64,000 nt of DNA from Neomoorella carbonis (GTDB taxonomy: Bacteria; Bacillota; DSM-521; Neomoorellales; Neomoorellaceae), in the NCBI RefSeq assembly GCF_045278715.1, contig NZ_CP136420.1, positions 496,001 through 560,000 of the forward strand. Reading direction: 5' to 3'. Of the stretch, positions 32,916 through 41,355 are shown one piece after another (within the stretch, counting starts at the first letter, position 1; each line of letters opens with the position of its first letter). The position numbers were made by a program, and so were the translations under genes. Below the pieces are notes generated by a model. It was given only the letters and a program-made list of their open reading frames with translations. It was not told where the DNA came from and did no database searches.

Positions 32916-34169
32916 ATGCCAGCATCAATCATTCGCGATCCCAACCTGGCTCCCGAAGGCCGGTTGAAGATCGACTGGGTCCGCAACAACATGCCTATCT
33001 TAAATGAAATTCGCCGCGACTTCGAAGAGCGCCGCCCCTTTGCCGGCAAGCGGGTGGCCATCTGCCTGCATCTGGAGGCCAAGACCGCCTACCTGGCCCT
33101 GGTCATCAAGGCCGGGGGAGCGGAAGTAGCCATCTGCGGTTCCAACCCCCTTTCCACCCAGGACGACGTTTGTGCCGGGCTGGCCAGCCAGGGGGTTGCC
33201 GTTTACGCCCGCCACGGCTGTACGGCGGAGGAGTACAATACCTTCCTGAACAAAGTCCTGGACACCAGGCCTAATCTCATCATCGATGACGGCGGCGACT
33301 TGGTCCACCTCCTTCATACCGGCCGGCGGGAACTCCTGCCGGAGATTATCGGCGGCGCCGAGGAAACGACAACCGGGATTTTACGCCTGAAGGCCATGGA
33401 AGCCGAGGGGGTGCTGGCTTTCCCCATGGTCGCCGTTAACAACGGTGACTGCAAGCACCTCTTTGACAACCGTTACGGCACCGGTCAGTCCACCTGGGAC
33501 GGGATCATGCGCAACACCAACCTGACGGTCTGCGGCAAAACTGTGGTCGTGGCAGGCTACGGCTGGTGCGGCAAGGGTGTGGCCATGCGGGCCAAAGGCC
33601 TGGGCGCCCGGGTGATTGTCACCGAGGTCAACCCCATTGCCGCCAACGAAGCCCTTATGGACGGCTTTCAGGTCATGCCCATGCGGGAAGCGGCCAGGTA
33701 TGGGGATTTCTTTGTTACCGCTACCGGCTGCAAGGACGTCATCCGCGGCGAGCACTACGCCGTGATGAAGGACGGGGCAATCCTCGCCAATGCCGGTCAT
33801 TTTGATGTGGAAATAAATAAACCGGAACTGATGGCCATGGCCAGGAGCCACCGGGTGGCCCGCCGCAACATCGAAGAGTTCGTCCTGGAAGACGGCCGGC
33901 GCATCTATCTCCTGGCCGAGGGGCGCCTGGTGAATATCGCCGCAGCCGACGGTCACCCGGCGGAGATCATGGACCTCACCTTCGCCCTCCAGGCCCTCTC
34001 CCTGGACTACCTGCTGAAGAACGCCGGCAAGCTTCCCGCCAGGGTTCTTCCCGTGACTGAAGAAATCGACCGCCGGGTGGCGTCCTTACGCCTGCGCTCC
34101 CTGGGGGTGGAGATCGATACCCTGACCGAAGAACAGGAACGCTACCTGGCCAGCTGGCGCCACGAGTAG
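32916..34169 (+). CDS. ahcY: adenosylhomocysteinase
   Basis: S-adenosylhomocysteine hydrolase, an NAD-dependent cytosolic enzyme that splits SAH to adenosine and homocysteine and so relieves product inhibition of methyltransferases. Length 417. Features include LEAKTAYLALVIKAGGAEV, the substrate region DDGGDLVHLLH, FDNRYGTGQSTWDGIMR, the Rossmann motif VVAGYGWCGKGVAMRAKGLG (about 209-228) and GHFDVEI. The C terminus is shorter than in eukaryotic enzymes, as usual for this bacterial branch. A 29-base gap separates it from the ECF transporter genes, which suggests one operon. Confidence 0.95.
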   Translation: MPASIIRDPNLAPEGRLKIDWVRNNMPILNEIRRDFEERRPFAGKRVAICLHLEAKTAYLALVIKAGGAEVAICGSNPLSTQDDVCAGLASQGVAVYARHGCTAEEYNTFLNKVLDTRPNLIIDDGGDLVHLLHTGRRELLPEIIGGAEETTTGILRLKAMEAEGVLAFPMVAVNNGDCKHLFDNRYGTGQSTWDGIMRNTNLTVCGKTVVVAGYGWCGKGVAMRAKGLGARVIVTEVNPIAANEALMDGFQVMPMREAARYGDFFVTATGCKDVIRGEHYAVMKDGAILANAGHFDVEINKPELMAMARSHRVARRNIEEFVLEDGRRIYLLAEGRLVNIAAADGHPAEIMDLTFALQALSLDYLLKNAGKLPARVLPVTEEIDRRVASLRLRSLGVEIDTLTEEQERYLASWRHE

Positions 34170-34197
34170 GTGGCGCTCCTAAAAAGAGGTATCCTCA

Positions 34198-35904
34198 ATG
34201 AGCCTTATTGAAATCCGCAACCTGGAATTTACCTATAAAGACGGTACCCAGCCGGCCCTGAAGGGGATTGACCTGGATATTAACCCCGGTGAATTTATCG
34301 TCATCATGGGCCACAGCGGGGCCGGCAAGTCAACCCTGTGCCTGACTTTAAACGGCCTGGTTCCCAATTTGAAAAAGGGCGTTTTTAAAGGCGAAGTAAA
34401 GATTAAAGGTACACCAACGATCGGGCATAAGGTCAGCCACTTTGCCCGGACGGTGGTCCTGGTATTCCAGGATTTTGAAACCCAGCTCTTCTCCACCAGC
34501 GTAGAACTGGAGGTCGCCTTCGGACCGGAGAATTTCAATGTTCCGCCGGAGGAAATCAAGGAACGGGTGCGGGAAGCCCTGCAAAAGGTCCGCCTGACGG
34601 GATTTGAAAACCGGCAGCCGGCCAACCTTTCCGGAGGCCAGAAGCAGCGCCTGGCTATAGCTTCGGTGCTTTCCATCCAACCGGAGATTATTTGCATGGA
34701 TGAGCCGACGACCGATCTCGATCCTGTAGGCAAGTATGAGGTTTTCAGCATCGCCAGCGCCCTGCGGCAGGAAAAGCGCATGACCATGATCATTGTCGAG
34801 CATGAGGTGGAGGAGGCCCTGGAGGCCGACCGCATTATCCTCATGAAGGAAGGGACTATCCTGGCGCAGGGTACGCCAAGGGAAATACTTAGTCAGAGCG
34901 ATCTCCTGGCCAGCTGCGCGGTGAAACCCCTGGATATGGCCGAACTCTTCGGCCGGTTGGGTTTCAAAGAACTGCCTTTGACGGTAGAGGAAGGCCTGGA
35001 GGCGTGGCGGCGGGCCGGGCTGACCCTGAACCAGGAACGTTACCGGTCCATGGTTGCAGCCCAGCAGTCAGCCCGGGAAGGGAAATACGGCCAACCCATT
35101 ATTGAAGTCAAGGGTCTGCGCCACAGCTATGACAAAGATTTTGAAGCCCTGAAGGGTATAGATCTCACTATCCGCGAGGGTGAGTTCGTGGCCATCCTGG
35201 GGCAGAACGGCAGCGGCAAGACCACCCTGGTCAAGCATTTCAACGGCCTGCTCCGGCCGACCGCCGGGGAAGTTAGGGTAGCCGGGATGGATACGCGGGC
35301 GGAAAGCATCGATAAATTCGGCCGTGTGGTGGGGTATGTGTTCCAGAACCCGGACCACCAGATTTTTGCCGGGACCGTAAAGGAAGAAGTGGCCTACGGA
35401 CCTAAACTCTACGGTGTGCCCCCGGCTGAGATTGAAGAGCGGGTCAGGGACGCCCTGCAGGCTGTAGAACTGGCAGGCATGGAGGCAGAAGACCCCTTTT
35501 CCTTGACCAAAGGCCAGCGGCAGCGGGTGGCTGTGGCCTCGATCCTGGCGGCCAAACCCCGGGTGATCATCCTGGATGAACCGACGACGGGCCTGGATTA
35601 TAAAGAGCAGCGGGGTATGATGGAGTTAATCCGGCGGCTCAATGACATGGGTCACACCATTATCATGGTCACCCACAGCATGTGGGTAACGGCTGAATAT
35701 GCCCACCGGGTAATCGTCGTTAAGGATGGGCGGGTGGTAATGGACGGCCCCACGCGGGAAATATTTGCTCGGGAAGAAGAACTGGAAGCCGCCTTCTTAA
35801 AGCCGCCCCAGATCGTTCGCTTCAGCAACCGCCTGGGGACTACCTGCCTCAGCGTGGAGGAAGTAATGGCCTGCCTGGAAGGCCGCGAGGGGGGAGCAGA
35901 GTGA
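34198..35904 (+). CDS. ECF transporter ATPase with two fused ABC domains (EcfA-EcfA')
   Basis: A 568-residue fusion of two ABC ATPases. Domain 1: GHSGAGKST (Walker A, about 39-47), LSGGQKQRLA signature and MDEPTTDLD. Domain 2: GQNGSGKTT (about 333-341), a degenerate signature LTKGQRQRVA, and LDEPTTGLD. These drive uptake of a vitamin-like or metabolite substrate through EcfT and an S component. Most Firmicutes encode EcfA1 and EcfA2 separately; the fusion is a known variant. The last bases overlap ecfT (GTGA at 35901). Confidence 0.93.
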   Translation: MSLIEIRNLEFTYKDGTQPALKGIDLDINPGEFIVIMGHSGAGKSTLCLTLNGLVPNLKKGVFKGEVKIKGTPTIGHKVSHFARTVVLVFQDFETQLFSTSVELEVAFGPENFNVPPEEIKERVREALQKVRLTGFENRQPANLSGGQKQRLAIASVLSIQPEIICMDEPTTDLDPVGKYEVFSIASALRQEKRMTMIIVEHEVEEALEADRIILMKEGTILAQGTPREILSQSDLLASCAVKPLDMAELFGRLGFKELPLTVEEGLEAWRRAGLTLNQERYRSMVAAQQSAREGKYGQPIIEVKGLRHSYDKDFEALKGIDLTIREGEFVAILGQNGSGKTTLVKHFNGLLRPTAGEVRVAGMDTRAESIDKFGRVVGYVFQNPDHQIFAGTVKEEVAYGPKLYGVPPAEIEERVRDALQAVELAGMEAEDPFSLTKGQRQRVAVASILAAKPRVIILDEPTTGLDYKEQRGMMELIRRLNDMGHTIIMVTHSMWVTAEYAHRVIVVKDGRVVMDGPTREIFAREEELEAAFLKPPQIVRFSNRLGTTCLSVEEVMACLEGREGGAE

Positions 35905-36680
35905 ATCTCTATTTATACCTGGACAAGGACACCATTGTCCACCGTCTGGACCCCCGGGCCAAAATCTTGATTTTAATCTGCACCTTTGCTATACCCCTCC
36001 TCAATGACCACCCCTTATGGGTGGCGGGAGCGACGCTCTTGATTCTAATCTACGGTATGCTGGCCCGGTCTCTGGGGAATATCGCCCGCATTAAAACCAT
36101 CCTGGTTTTAATCTTCATTTTCTCCTCCCTGATGTGGTTTATTTTTGCTAAAGGGACCACGCCTCTGTTCTGGCGCGTGACGAGGGAATCGGTCATGTAC
36201 GGTTTGGCCACCGGCCTCAAAATCGATGCCATGATTATCGCCGGGCTGATCTTCCTGTCGACTACCAAAAATGAAGAGATTACCCAGGGCCTAATCAAGC
36301 TGGGCCTCCCTTTTGCCGTAGCCTTTGCCTTTTCTACGGCCCTTAGGCTGGTACCTACCTTTGTGGGCGCCGGGGCCACAGTCTCCCAGGCCATGCGGTC
36401 CCGGGGGCTGGATATTGATTCCGGCTCCTTTCTGGAAAGGATTAGAAAATATGTACCCCTGCTGGTGCCTATTTTTCTTTCTTCCATTCGCAATACCGAT
36501 AGCCTGGCTATGGCCCTGGAAAGCAAAGGTTTTGGCAGTTCTCCCCGCAGGACCTTTTATTTGCAGTTAAAATGGCGACCGGTTGATACTCTCTTTCTGG
36601 CCTTTTTCGTAGTTCTCACCATCTTCAACGCCTGGGCTAAAATCGAGGGCCTTACGTCAATAAGTGGTTTAATAAAATAA
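35901..36680 (+). CDS. ecfT: ECF transporter transmembrane coupling protein EcfT
   Basis: A 259-residue membrane protein with five to six hydrophobic segments. It begins YLDKDTIVHRLDPRAKIL, the typical EcfT N terminus, and carries the coupling-helix motif SQAMRSRGLD (about 169-178) and MALESKGFGS (about 204-213), the two Ala-Arg-Gly-like signatures that dock into the ATPases. GTG start inside the stop of the ATPase gene. Confidence 0.93.
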   Translation: MNLYLYLDKDTIVHRLDPRAKILILICTFAIPLLNDHPLWVAGATLLILIYGMLARSLGNIARIKTILVLIFIFSSLMWFIFAKGTTPLFWRVTRESVMYGLATGLKIDAMIIAGLIFLSTTKNEEITQGLIKLGLPFAVAFAFSTALRLVPTFVGAGATVSQAMRSRGLDIDSGSFLERIRKYVPLLVPIFLSSIRNTDSLAMALESKGFGSSPRRTFYLQLKWRPVDTLFLAFFVVLTIFNAWAKIEGLTSISGLIK

Positions 36681-36780
36681 AAGGGAGGTGGTGTATCATA
36701 AAATAATGGGGAGGTGATGTTTCCTCATCTTTGCTGGCGGGACAAATCGTAAAAAATTTTCCCGGAAGGGGGAGAAGGCA

Positions 36781-37569
36781 ATGAAAGAGCTATGGACCAT
36801 GTGGAAGAACACCCGGATGATAACCATGACCGCCCTCACGGCAGCCATTTTTGCCGCCCTTTTAATCCCTTTTAAAGGTATCCCGATTATCCCCGGCATC
36901 ACTGAATTTCGGCCGGCCCAGATTATCGCTACTACCTTTCCTCTTTTCTTCGGACCAGCCGGCGCCTGGGGTGTGGCCATCGGCAACTTGATCGGCGATT
37001 TTTTCGGCACGCTGGGTCCCGGCAGCTTTTTTGGCTTTTTCGGCAACCTTTTTGAAGGCTATGTGATTTATAAGATCTGGCAGGCATTGAAGAAGGAGCC
37101 CACCATTAAATCCGGCGGCGACCTTTTCCACTATGTTTTGGCCGTTATTTTGAGCGGGGCTACCTGCGCCATGATCATCGCCTGGGGCCTGGAAGTCCTG
37201 GGGATGTTTCCCTTCGCCGTCCTGGGTACTATTATTACCTTAAATAATGTTATTGTCCCCATATTCCTGGGGCCGCCCTTAATCCTGCTCCTTTATCCCC
37301 GGATTAAGAAGTGGGACCTGATCTGGACAGAGGTTATGGATGCCGAAGACATCAGCACTGTCAAGTCGCCCGCCCTGGGCCTGGCCCTGATGTGGATCGG
37401 CGGTCTGGGAGGGTTGATTGTCGGCCTGATTTTATCCACTGGCCTCTACGGTGCGAAACTGGCCGGCTTTGGTGCCGGACACACAGGTACAGGGGTTATT
37501 CTCGGTCTAATTCCTTTCATCATTATCTTTCTGGCTTCGGCCCTCGCCTTTCCCTCAAAGGGGCAGTAG
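36781..37569 (+). CDS. ECF transporter substrate-binding (S) component, substrate unknown
   Basis: A 262-residue integral membrane protein with about six hydrophobic segments: MTALTAAIFAALLIPF, the EFRPAQIIATTFPLFFGPAG region, GVAIGNLIGDFF, and later segments of aliphatic residues. This matches the QueT/core-type S-component fold. GGGGGAGAAGG precedes the ATG. It sits directly behind EcfA and EcfT, so it is their dedicated partner. Being in line with ahcY suggests a methionine-cycle or nucleoside-type substrate, but that is inference from position only. Confidence 0.75.
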   Translation: MKELWTMWKNTRMITMTALTAAIFAALLIPFKGIPIIPGITEFRPAQIIATTFPLFFGPAGAWGVAIGNLIGDFFGTLGPGSFFGFFGNLFEGYVIYKIWQALKKEPTIKSGGDLFHYVLAVILSGATCAMIIAWGLEVLGMFPFAVLGTIITLNNVIVPIFLGPPLILLLYPRIKKWDLIWTEVMDAEDISTVKSPALGLALMWIGGLGGLIVGLILSTGLYGAKLAGFGAGHTGTGVILGLIPFIIIFLASALAFPSKGQ

Positions 37570-37613
37570 CCGGTAAAAAAGATGGGTTAATTTCCCGGTG
37601 TACCTCTAAGCGA

Positions 37614-37659
37614 AATTCCCTGCCAGGCAGGAAAACTCGAAATGGCAGGGAATTTTTTT
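37614..37659 (+). terminator. intrinsic terminator after the ECF genes
   Basis: AATTCCCTGCCA (37614-37625) pairs perfectly with TGGCAGGGAATT (37643-37654), followed by a run of T. It separates the ECF operon from the acyl-CoA synthetase gene, which has its own AAAGGAGG. Confidence 0.85.
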
Positions 37660-37688
37660 ATGTACGTTTTTGAAAGGAGGTTCCCGGG

Positions 37689-39164
37689 ATGTTACTCTGG
37701 CAGCTACCCCGGCGACATCGAGAAAAAATCGGGCAACCGGCTCTGGTTTATCAAGGGCAACAGATCACTTACGGCGAGCTGGTCGAATGGATCGACGCCT
37801 ACGCCAGGATGTTCCAGGAACTGGGTGTCAGGCCCGGCGAAAGGGTGGCCATCTGTTCTCCCAACTGTCCGGAATTCATTTACAGCTACCTGGGAGCCCT
37901 GCAGGCGGGGGCCATTGTTGTACCCTTGAACCTGATGCTGACCCGGGAAGAAATCGCCTTTATTATTCGCGATGCCGGCTGCAGCACCATGGTTATTCAC
38001 AGGGTGATTGTGGAGCGTACGGGCCTGGCCCAGCAGCAGGCAGCTGCTCTGGGCTTGAAACACCTGCTGGTCCTTGACGAGAAGACCACGGCCAGGGCCC
38101 GGGCTGCGTCACCGGCACCGCCGGCGGCGGCATCGGAGGAAGATATCTGCGTTTTCCTCTACACCTCCGGCACTACCGGCCGGCCCAAGGGAGCCATGCT
38201 GAGCCATAGAAACTTCCTGGCAGATATTGAAGCCATGGACGCCGTCTCCAATCTGGGCCCTGAAAACAACTTCTTATGCGTGCTGCCAATGTTCCACAGT
38301 TTTGCCTGGACGACCAGCGTCCTCCTGCCCCTGTACCTGGGCAGTACCATCACCATTAAAGAAAGCTTCCAGCCCAAGGATACTTTGAAAACCCTCACCG
38401 AAGAAAATATCACCGTCTTCTGCGGCGTACCATCCATGTATGCCGTCCTCCTGCGTATGGGCGAGAAAGGCCAGTTTAAAACCCTGAAGTTTGCCATTTC
38501 CGGCGGGGCTCCCCTGGCGGCAGAAGTCCAGCGCGGCTTTGAGGAAAAATTTTCTTTTCCCCTGGTGGAGGGCTACGGCCTTTCTGAAGCGGCGCCGGTG
38601 GTCTGCCTGAATCCTCTGTACGGCGTCCGCAAGCCGGGGTCCATTGGCCTCCCCCTGCCGGGAGTGGAGGTTAAAGTGGTGGACGACAATGATCAGGAAG
38701 TAGCGGTGAATGAAGTGGGAGAGCTGGTAGTCCGCGGTCCCAACGTCATGGCCGGCTATTACAACCAGCCGGAAGAAACGGCCGCCGCCTTAAGGGGCGG
38801 CTGGCTCCATACCGGTGACCTGGCACGGCGGGATGAGGACGGTTATTTTTACATTATCGACCGCAAGAAAGACATGATCATCCTCGGCGGCTTTAATGTC
38901 TATCCCCGGGAGGTGGAGGAAGTCCTCCTGACCCACCCGGCCGTTCAGGAAGCGGCAGTGGTCGGCGTCGGTGACCCGCTCAAGGGAGAGACGGTAAAGG
39001 CTTATATTGTTTTAAAGGAGGGGGCCTCTGCCGACAGGCGGCAGTTACAGGAGTTCTTAAAAGAACACCTGGCTGTCTACAAGATCCCCCGCTTATTTGA
39101 ATTTGTGGCAGAGCTGCCCAAAAGCCCTACAGGCAAGGTGCTGAAAAAGCTGTTGAAGGGTTAG
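37689..39164 (+). CDS. AMP-forming acyl-CoA synthetase (long-chain fatty acid CoA ligase type)
   Basis: A 491-residue adenylate-forming enzyme that activates a carboxylic acid with ATP and CoA. Motifs: FLYTSGTTGRPKGAMLSH (P-loop, about 156-173), GYGLSEAAPV (A5), GWLHTGDLARRDEDGYFYI (A7) and PKSPTGKVLKKLL at the C terminus with the catalytic lysine. The size is that of bacterial FadD/LcfB-like proteins, shorter than plant enzymes. Substrate chain length cannot be told. It stands alone between a terminator and the HD-GYP gene. Confidence 0.9.
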   Translation: MLLWQLPRRHREKIGQPALVYQGQQITYGELVEWIDAYARMFQELGVRPGERVAICSPNCPEFIYSYLGALQAGAIVVPLNLMLTREEIAFIIRDAGCSTMVIHRVIVERTGLAQQQAAALGLKHLLVLDEKTTARARAASPAPPAAASEEDICVFLYTSGTTGRPKGAMLSHRNFLADIEAMDAVSNLGPENNFLCVLPMFHSFAWTTSVLLPLYLGSTITIKESFQPKDTLKTLTEENITVFCGVPSMYAVLLRMGEKGQFKTLKFAISGGAPLAAEVQRGFEEKFSFPLVEGYGLSEAAPVVCLNPLYGVRKPGSIGLPLPGVEVKVVDDNDQEVAVNEVGELVVRGPNVMAGYYNQPEETAAALRGGWLHTGDLARRDEDGYFYIIDRKKDMIILGGFNVYPREVEEVLLTHPAVQEAAVVGVGDPLKGETVKAYIVLKEGASADRRQLQEFLKEHLAVYKIPRLFEFVAELPKSPTGKVLKKLLKG

Positions 39165-39233
39165 GGAAAATCACCTTGAGTCATGTCATATTTTCGGTTA
39201 AAATGGTAACAGGCGGGAAGAGGAGTGGTCCCG

Positions 39234-39815
39234 GTGTCGGTGGCACCAGAGGTGGCAGGTTTACTGGATCGCCTGCGTAAACACAGCATGACGACTTACC
39301 AGCATTCCTGCAATGTCGGTAACCTTGTCTGCGCCCTGGCTGAGGGACTGGGGCTCCATCAGGAAGAAGTAAACATCATTACCCTGGGAGGCCTGCTGCA
39401 CGATATAGGAAAAACGCAGGTGCGGGCGGCCATCCTTCACAAGGCGGCGCGTTTGACGGCGCCAGAATGGGAGGTAATGCGCCGCCACCCGGAATTCGGC
39501 GTCCAGATCCTGGCCGGTAATGAAAAATTTGGGGTCCTTGAGCCCCTGGTGGCCTACCACCATGAACGCTGGGACGGGCAGGGTTATTACGGCCTGGGAG
39601 GTAACGACATCCCCCTGGGAGCCCGTATTATTGCCCTGGCCGATGCCTTTGACGCCATGACATCCTGCCGGGCCTACCAGTATTCCAAAAATTTGCTGGA
39701 CGGCATCCAGGAGCTGGCGGCAGGGGCGGGCAAACAGTTCGATCCCCGCCTGGTGCAGCTGTTTTTTGATGTCATGCCAGCCATTCTCAAGCGCAACAGC
39801 CGCCGGGCTGGTTGA
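39234..39815 (+). CDS. HD-GYP domain phosphohydrolase
   Basis: A 193-residue single-domain HD-GYP protein. HSCNVGNLVCALAEGLGL, GGLLHDIGKTQVR, RRHPEFGVQIL, AYHHERWDGQGYYGLGGNDI (the GYP region) and IIALADAFDAMTS follow the standard order. Family members hydrolyse cyclic di-GMP or related nucleotides. No sensor domain is attached. GTG 39234 is chosen because AAGAGGAG is 9 bases before it; GTG 39225 in frame is possible. A strong terminator follows. Confidence 0.85.
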   Translation: MSVAPEVAGLLDRLRKHSMTTYQHSCNVGNLVCALAEGLGLHQEEVNIITLGGLLHDIGKTQVRAAILHKAARLTAPEWEVMRRHPEFGVQILAGNEKFGVLEPLVAYHHERWDGQGYYGLGGNDIPLGARIIALADAFDAMTSCRAYQYSKNLLDGIQELAAGAGKQFDPRLVQLFFDVMPAILKRNSRRAG

Positions 39816-39833
39816 AGATAGGTATCAGGCAGC

Positions 39834-39869
39834 AAAAAGCCACCGGGTATAAAAAACCGGTGGCTTTTT
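39834..39869. terminator. bidirectional terminator
   Basis: AAAAAGCCACCGG (39834-39846) and CCGGTGGCTTTTT (39857-39869) form a 13-bp stem with A and T tails, serving the HD-GYP gene on the plus strand and the siroheme-reductase pair on the minus strand. Confidence 0.9.
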
Positions 39870-39873
39870 AAAT

Positions 39874-40320
39874 TTACCTTTTCTTGCGTTCCTGGTAGGC
39901 CTGCAACAACCTGCCGCCGGTGTCGGGGTTGTGGCGGCCGACCTGCATCAGGTAGGCAGAAACACTGCCCTCATAGTCGAAGTTTTCTCCCAGGAGGGCC
40001 AGCTCCAGGGCACGGCGGGTGACGTTGATCACACATTCTTCTTCATGGTTGTCGCGGCAATCCTGGCACTGCAGCAAAACTTCTACCAGGGCAGCAATTA
40101 GATCCTGCTGGTAGTAGACGCGCAGGTCGTCCTGGGGGATCAGCTCGTGTCCCCGGGGAATGCGGACGGTATTTTTCTGCCGGGCATAGGCCAGGGCCGT
40201 CTGGGCGAAACCAATCAGGCAGTGGGCTTTATTACAGGTGCCGCATTCGGTCACCGTCTTGCAGCAGCGGTCGATGGCTCCCTGGATCTTTTCCAGGTCG
40301 ACATTACGGGCAGTCATCAT
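39874..40320 (-). CDS. cysteine-rich protein partnered with siroheme reductase, function unknown
   Basis: A 148-residue soluble protein. Cysteines cluster as CCKTVTECGTCNKAHC near residues 19-34 and again as CQDCRDNHEEEC near 84-95, suggesting a metal or iron-sulfur site. I do not recognise a named family. It lies 15 bases downstream of the siroheme/[4Fe-4S] reductase-like gene and has GGAGG just upstream of the ATG, so the two are an operon and the protein may be an electron-transfer or maturation partner. Confidence 0.7.
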   Translation of the reverse strand: MMTARNVDLEKIQGAIDRCCKTVTECGTCNKAHCLIGFAQTALAYARQKNTVRIPRGHELIPQDDLRVYYQQDLIAALVEVLLQCQDCRDNHEEECVINVTRRALELALLGENFDYEGSVSAYLMQVGRHNPDTGGRLLQAYQERKKR

Positions 40321-40335
40321 GCTAGACCTCCAATC

Positions 40336-41046
40336 TCAAAAACCGGCGAAGGCGAGAAAGTCATTTTCTTCCTGCGGGCGGTACCGGGTCAGAAAATCCT
40401 CAGGCGGCAGGAAAGGTTCCAGACCCACCCGGGCAATGGTGTTGCAGATGCGCTCCCGGGGTTCGGCCAGGGCATCGTAACGTTCCAGGATAAAAGTGAG
40501 GAGATTTATGACCCCTTCCCCGGTAATGCCGGTGGCAATGGGACGGGCATGGATGGGTTTACGGCTGCCGCCCCGGCCGCCCAGGTAGACGTTATAGGTA
40601 TCGTTGCCGGTGGCAATAATGCCGTAATCGGCGCAGAGGGGATCGGTGCAGCCGCGGTGACAGCCGGCTAAGGCGATTTTAAAGTCACAGGGAGTAGGCC
40701 GGTCCATGAACCGGTCCTGGATTTCTCCGCCCAGCTCGAAAACGTCGCTTAAAGACCGCTGGCAGAGGTCCTTGTTGCCGGCGCAGGCCTTGACATTGCG
40801 CACGATTTCGCCGAAAACGCCGACCCTTAAGCCAAGAGCGGCAACACCGGCCCGTAAATCCTCCAGCTTTGTTTCCGGGATGACGAAAATCAAAGTCTGG
40901 CGGGTAGTCAATTTGCAGTAACGGCATTCAACGGCTTGAGCCAGTTCTCCCAAGCCGGAGACTTGTGCAGGTGTAAGTATGCCGCACCTGGCGACGATGC
41001 CTACTCCCAGGTAACCGGAGCGTTGTTTGAAAATAGCGTCCCCCAT
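40336..41046 (-). CDS. nitrite/sulfite reductase-like siroheme [4Fe-4S] protein
   Basis: A 236-residue protein, about half the size of classical sulfite reductase and like the small single-repeat forms of anaerobes. QRSGYLGVGIVARCGILTP and YCKLTTRQTL resemble the ferredoxin-like half; the cluster ligands appear as KACAGNKDLCQRS (C-x5-C) and AGCHRGCTDPLC (C-x3-C). It should transfer electrons to sulfite, nitrite or a related substrate; which one is unknown. GGAGGTGATAG precedes ATG at 41046. A 16-bp perfect palindrome (41059-41074) lies just upstream. Confidence 0.8.
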   Translation of the reverse strand: MGDAIFKQRSGYLGVGIVARCGILTPAQVSGLGELAQAVECRYCKLTTRQTLIFVIPETKLEDLRAGVAALGLRVGVFGEIVRNVKACAGNKDLCQRSLSDVFELGGEIQDRFMDRPTPCDFKIALAGCHRGCTDPLCADYGIIATGNDTYNVYLGGRGGSRKPIHARPIATGITGEGVINLLTFILERYDALAEPRERICNTIARVGLEPFLPPEDFLTRYRPQEENDFLAFAGF

Positions 41047-41058
41047 TCTATCACCTCC

Positions 41059-41074
41059 AGTAGTAATTACTACT
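41059..41074. promoter_or_regulatory. 16-bp palindrome upstream of the siroheme reductase gene
   Basis: AGTAGTAATTACTACT is a perfect palindrome located between the ribosome site of the minus-strand reductase gene and its presumed promoter (TTTATAAAG-like DNA at 41080-41090). It has the size of a binding site for a dimeric repressor. The half-site AGTAGTAAT also occurs at 3979-3987. Confidence 0.5.
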
Positions 41075-41164
41075 ATTTCTTTATAAAGGGGTAAATTCCT
41101 GCTTATAAGGTAAACTCTGCCGGGCTATACTAAGGGGGAAAAGGTTAGGAGGGATTAGATCGAG

Positions 41165-41320
41165 ATGGGTGCCGACAACGCTCCGCTGAGTTACCGCTGC
41201 AGCCGCTGCGGCAATACCTTTAAGGTCAATCCGGGCGGCGCCAGTATCTGTCCTGTGTGCGGTTTTAACTGTGGACCTGATAAGTGCCGGCAATTGGAAA
41301 CTTCGGATGAAGGTTATTAA
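41165..41320 (+). CDS. small double-CxxC zinc-ribbon (rubredoxin-like) protein
   Basis: A 51-residue protein starting at ATG 41165 with AGGAGGG 11 bases upstream. It has YRCSRCGNTF and ICPVCGFNCG, two CxxC knuckles about 14 residues apart, plus extra cysteines at 36 and 41. It could bind zinc or iron. It lies between the reductase pair (opposite strand) and queG (35 bases downstream, same strand), so it may be co-transcribed with queG. No specific function is claimed. Confidence 0.7.
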   Translation: MGADNAPLSYRCSRCGNTFKVNPGGASICPVCGFNCGPDKCRQLETSDEGY

Positions 41321-41355
41321 AATTAAATTAAGGAAAGGTAGAGGAGAACCGGATT

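Noticed and set aside
40147..40671. Plus-strand frame of 174 codons opposite the reductase pair
   Set aside because: Covers the start of one real gene and the end of another on the other strand; composition is that of a shadow.
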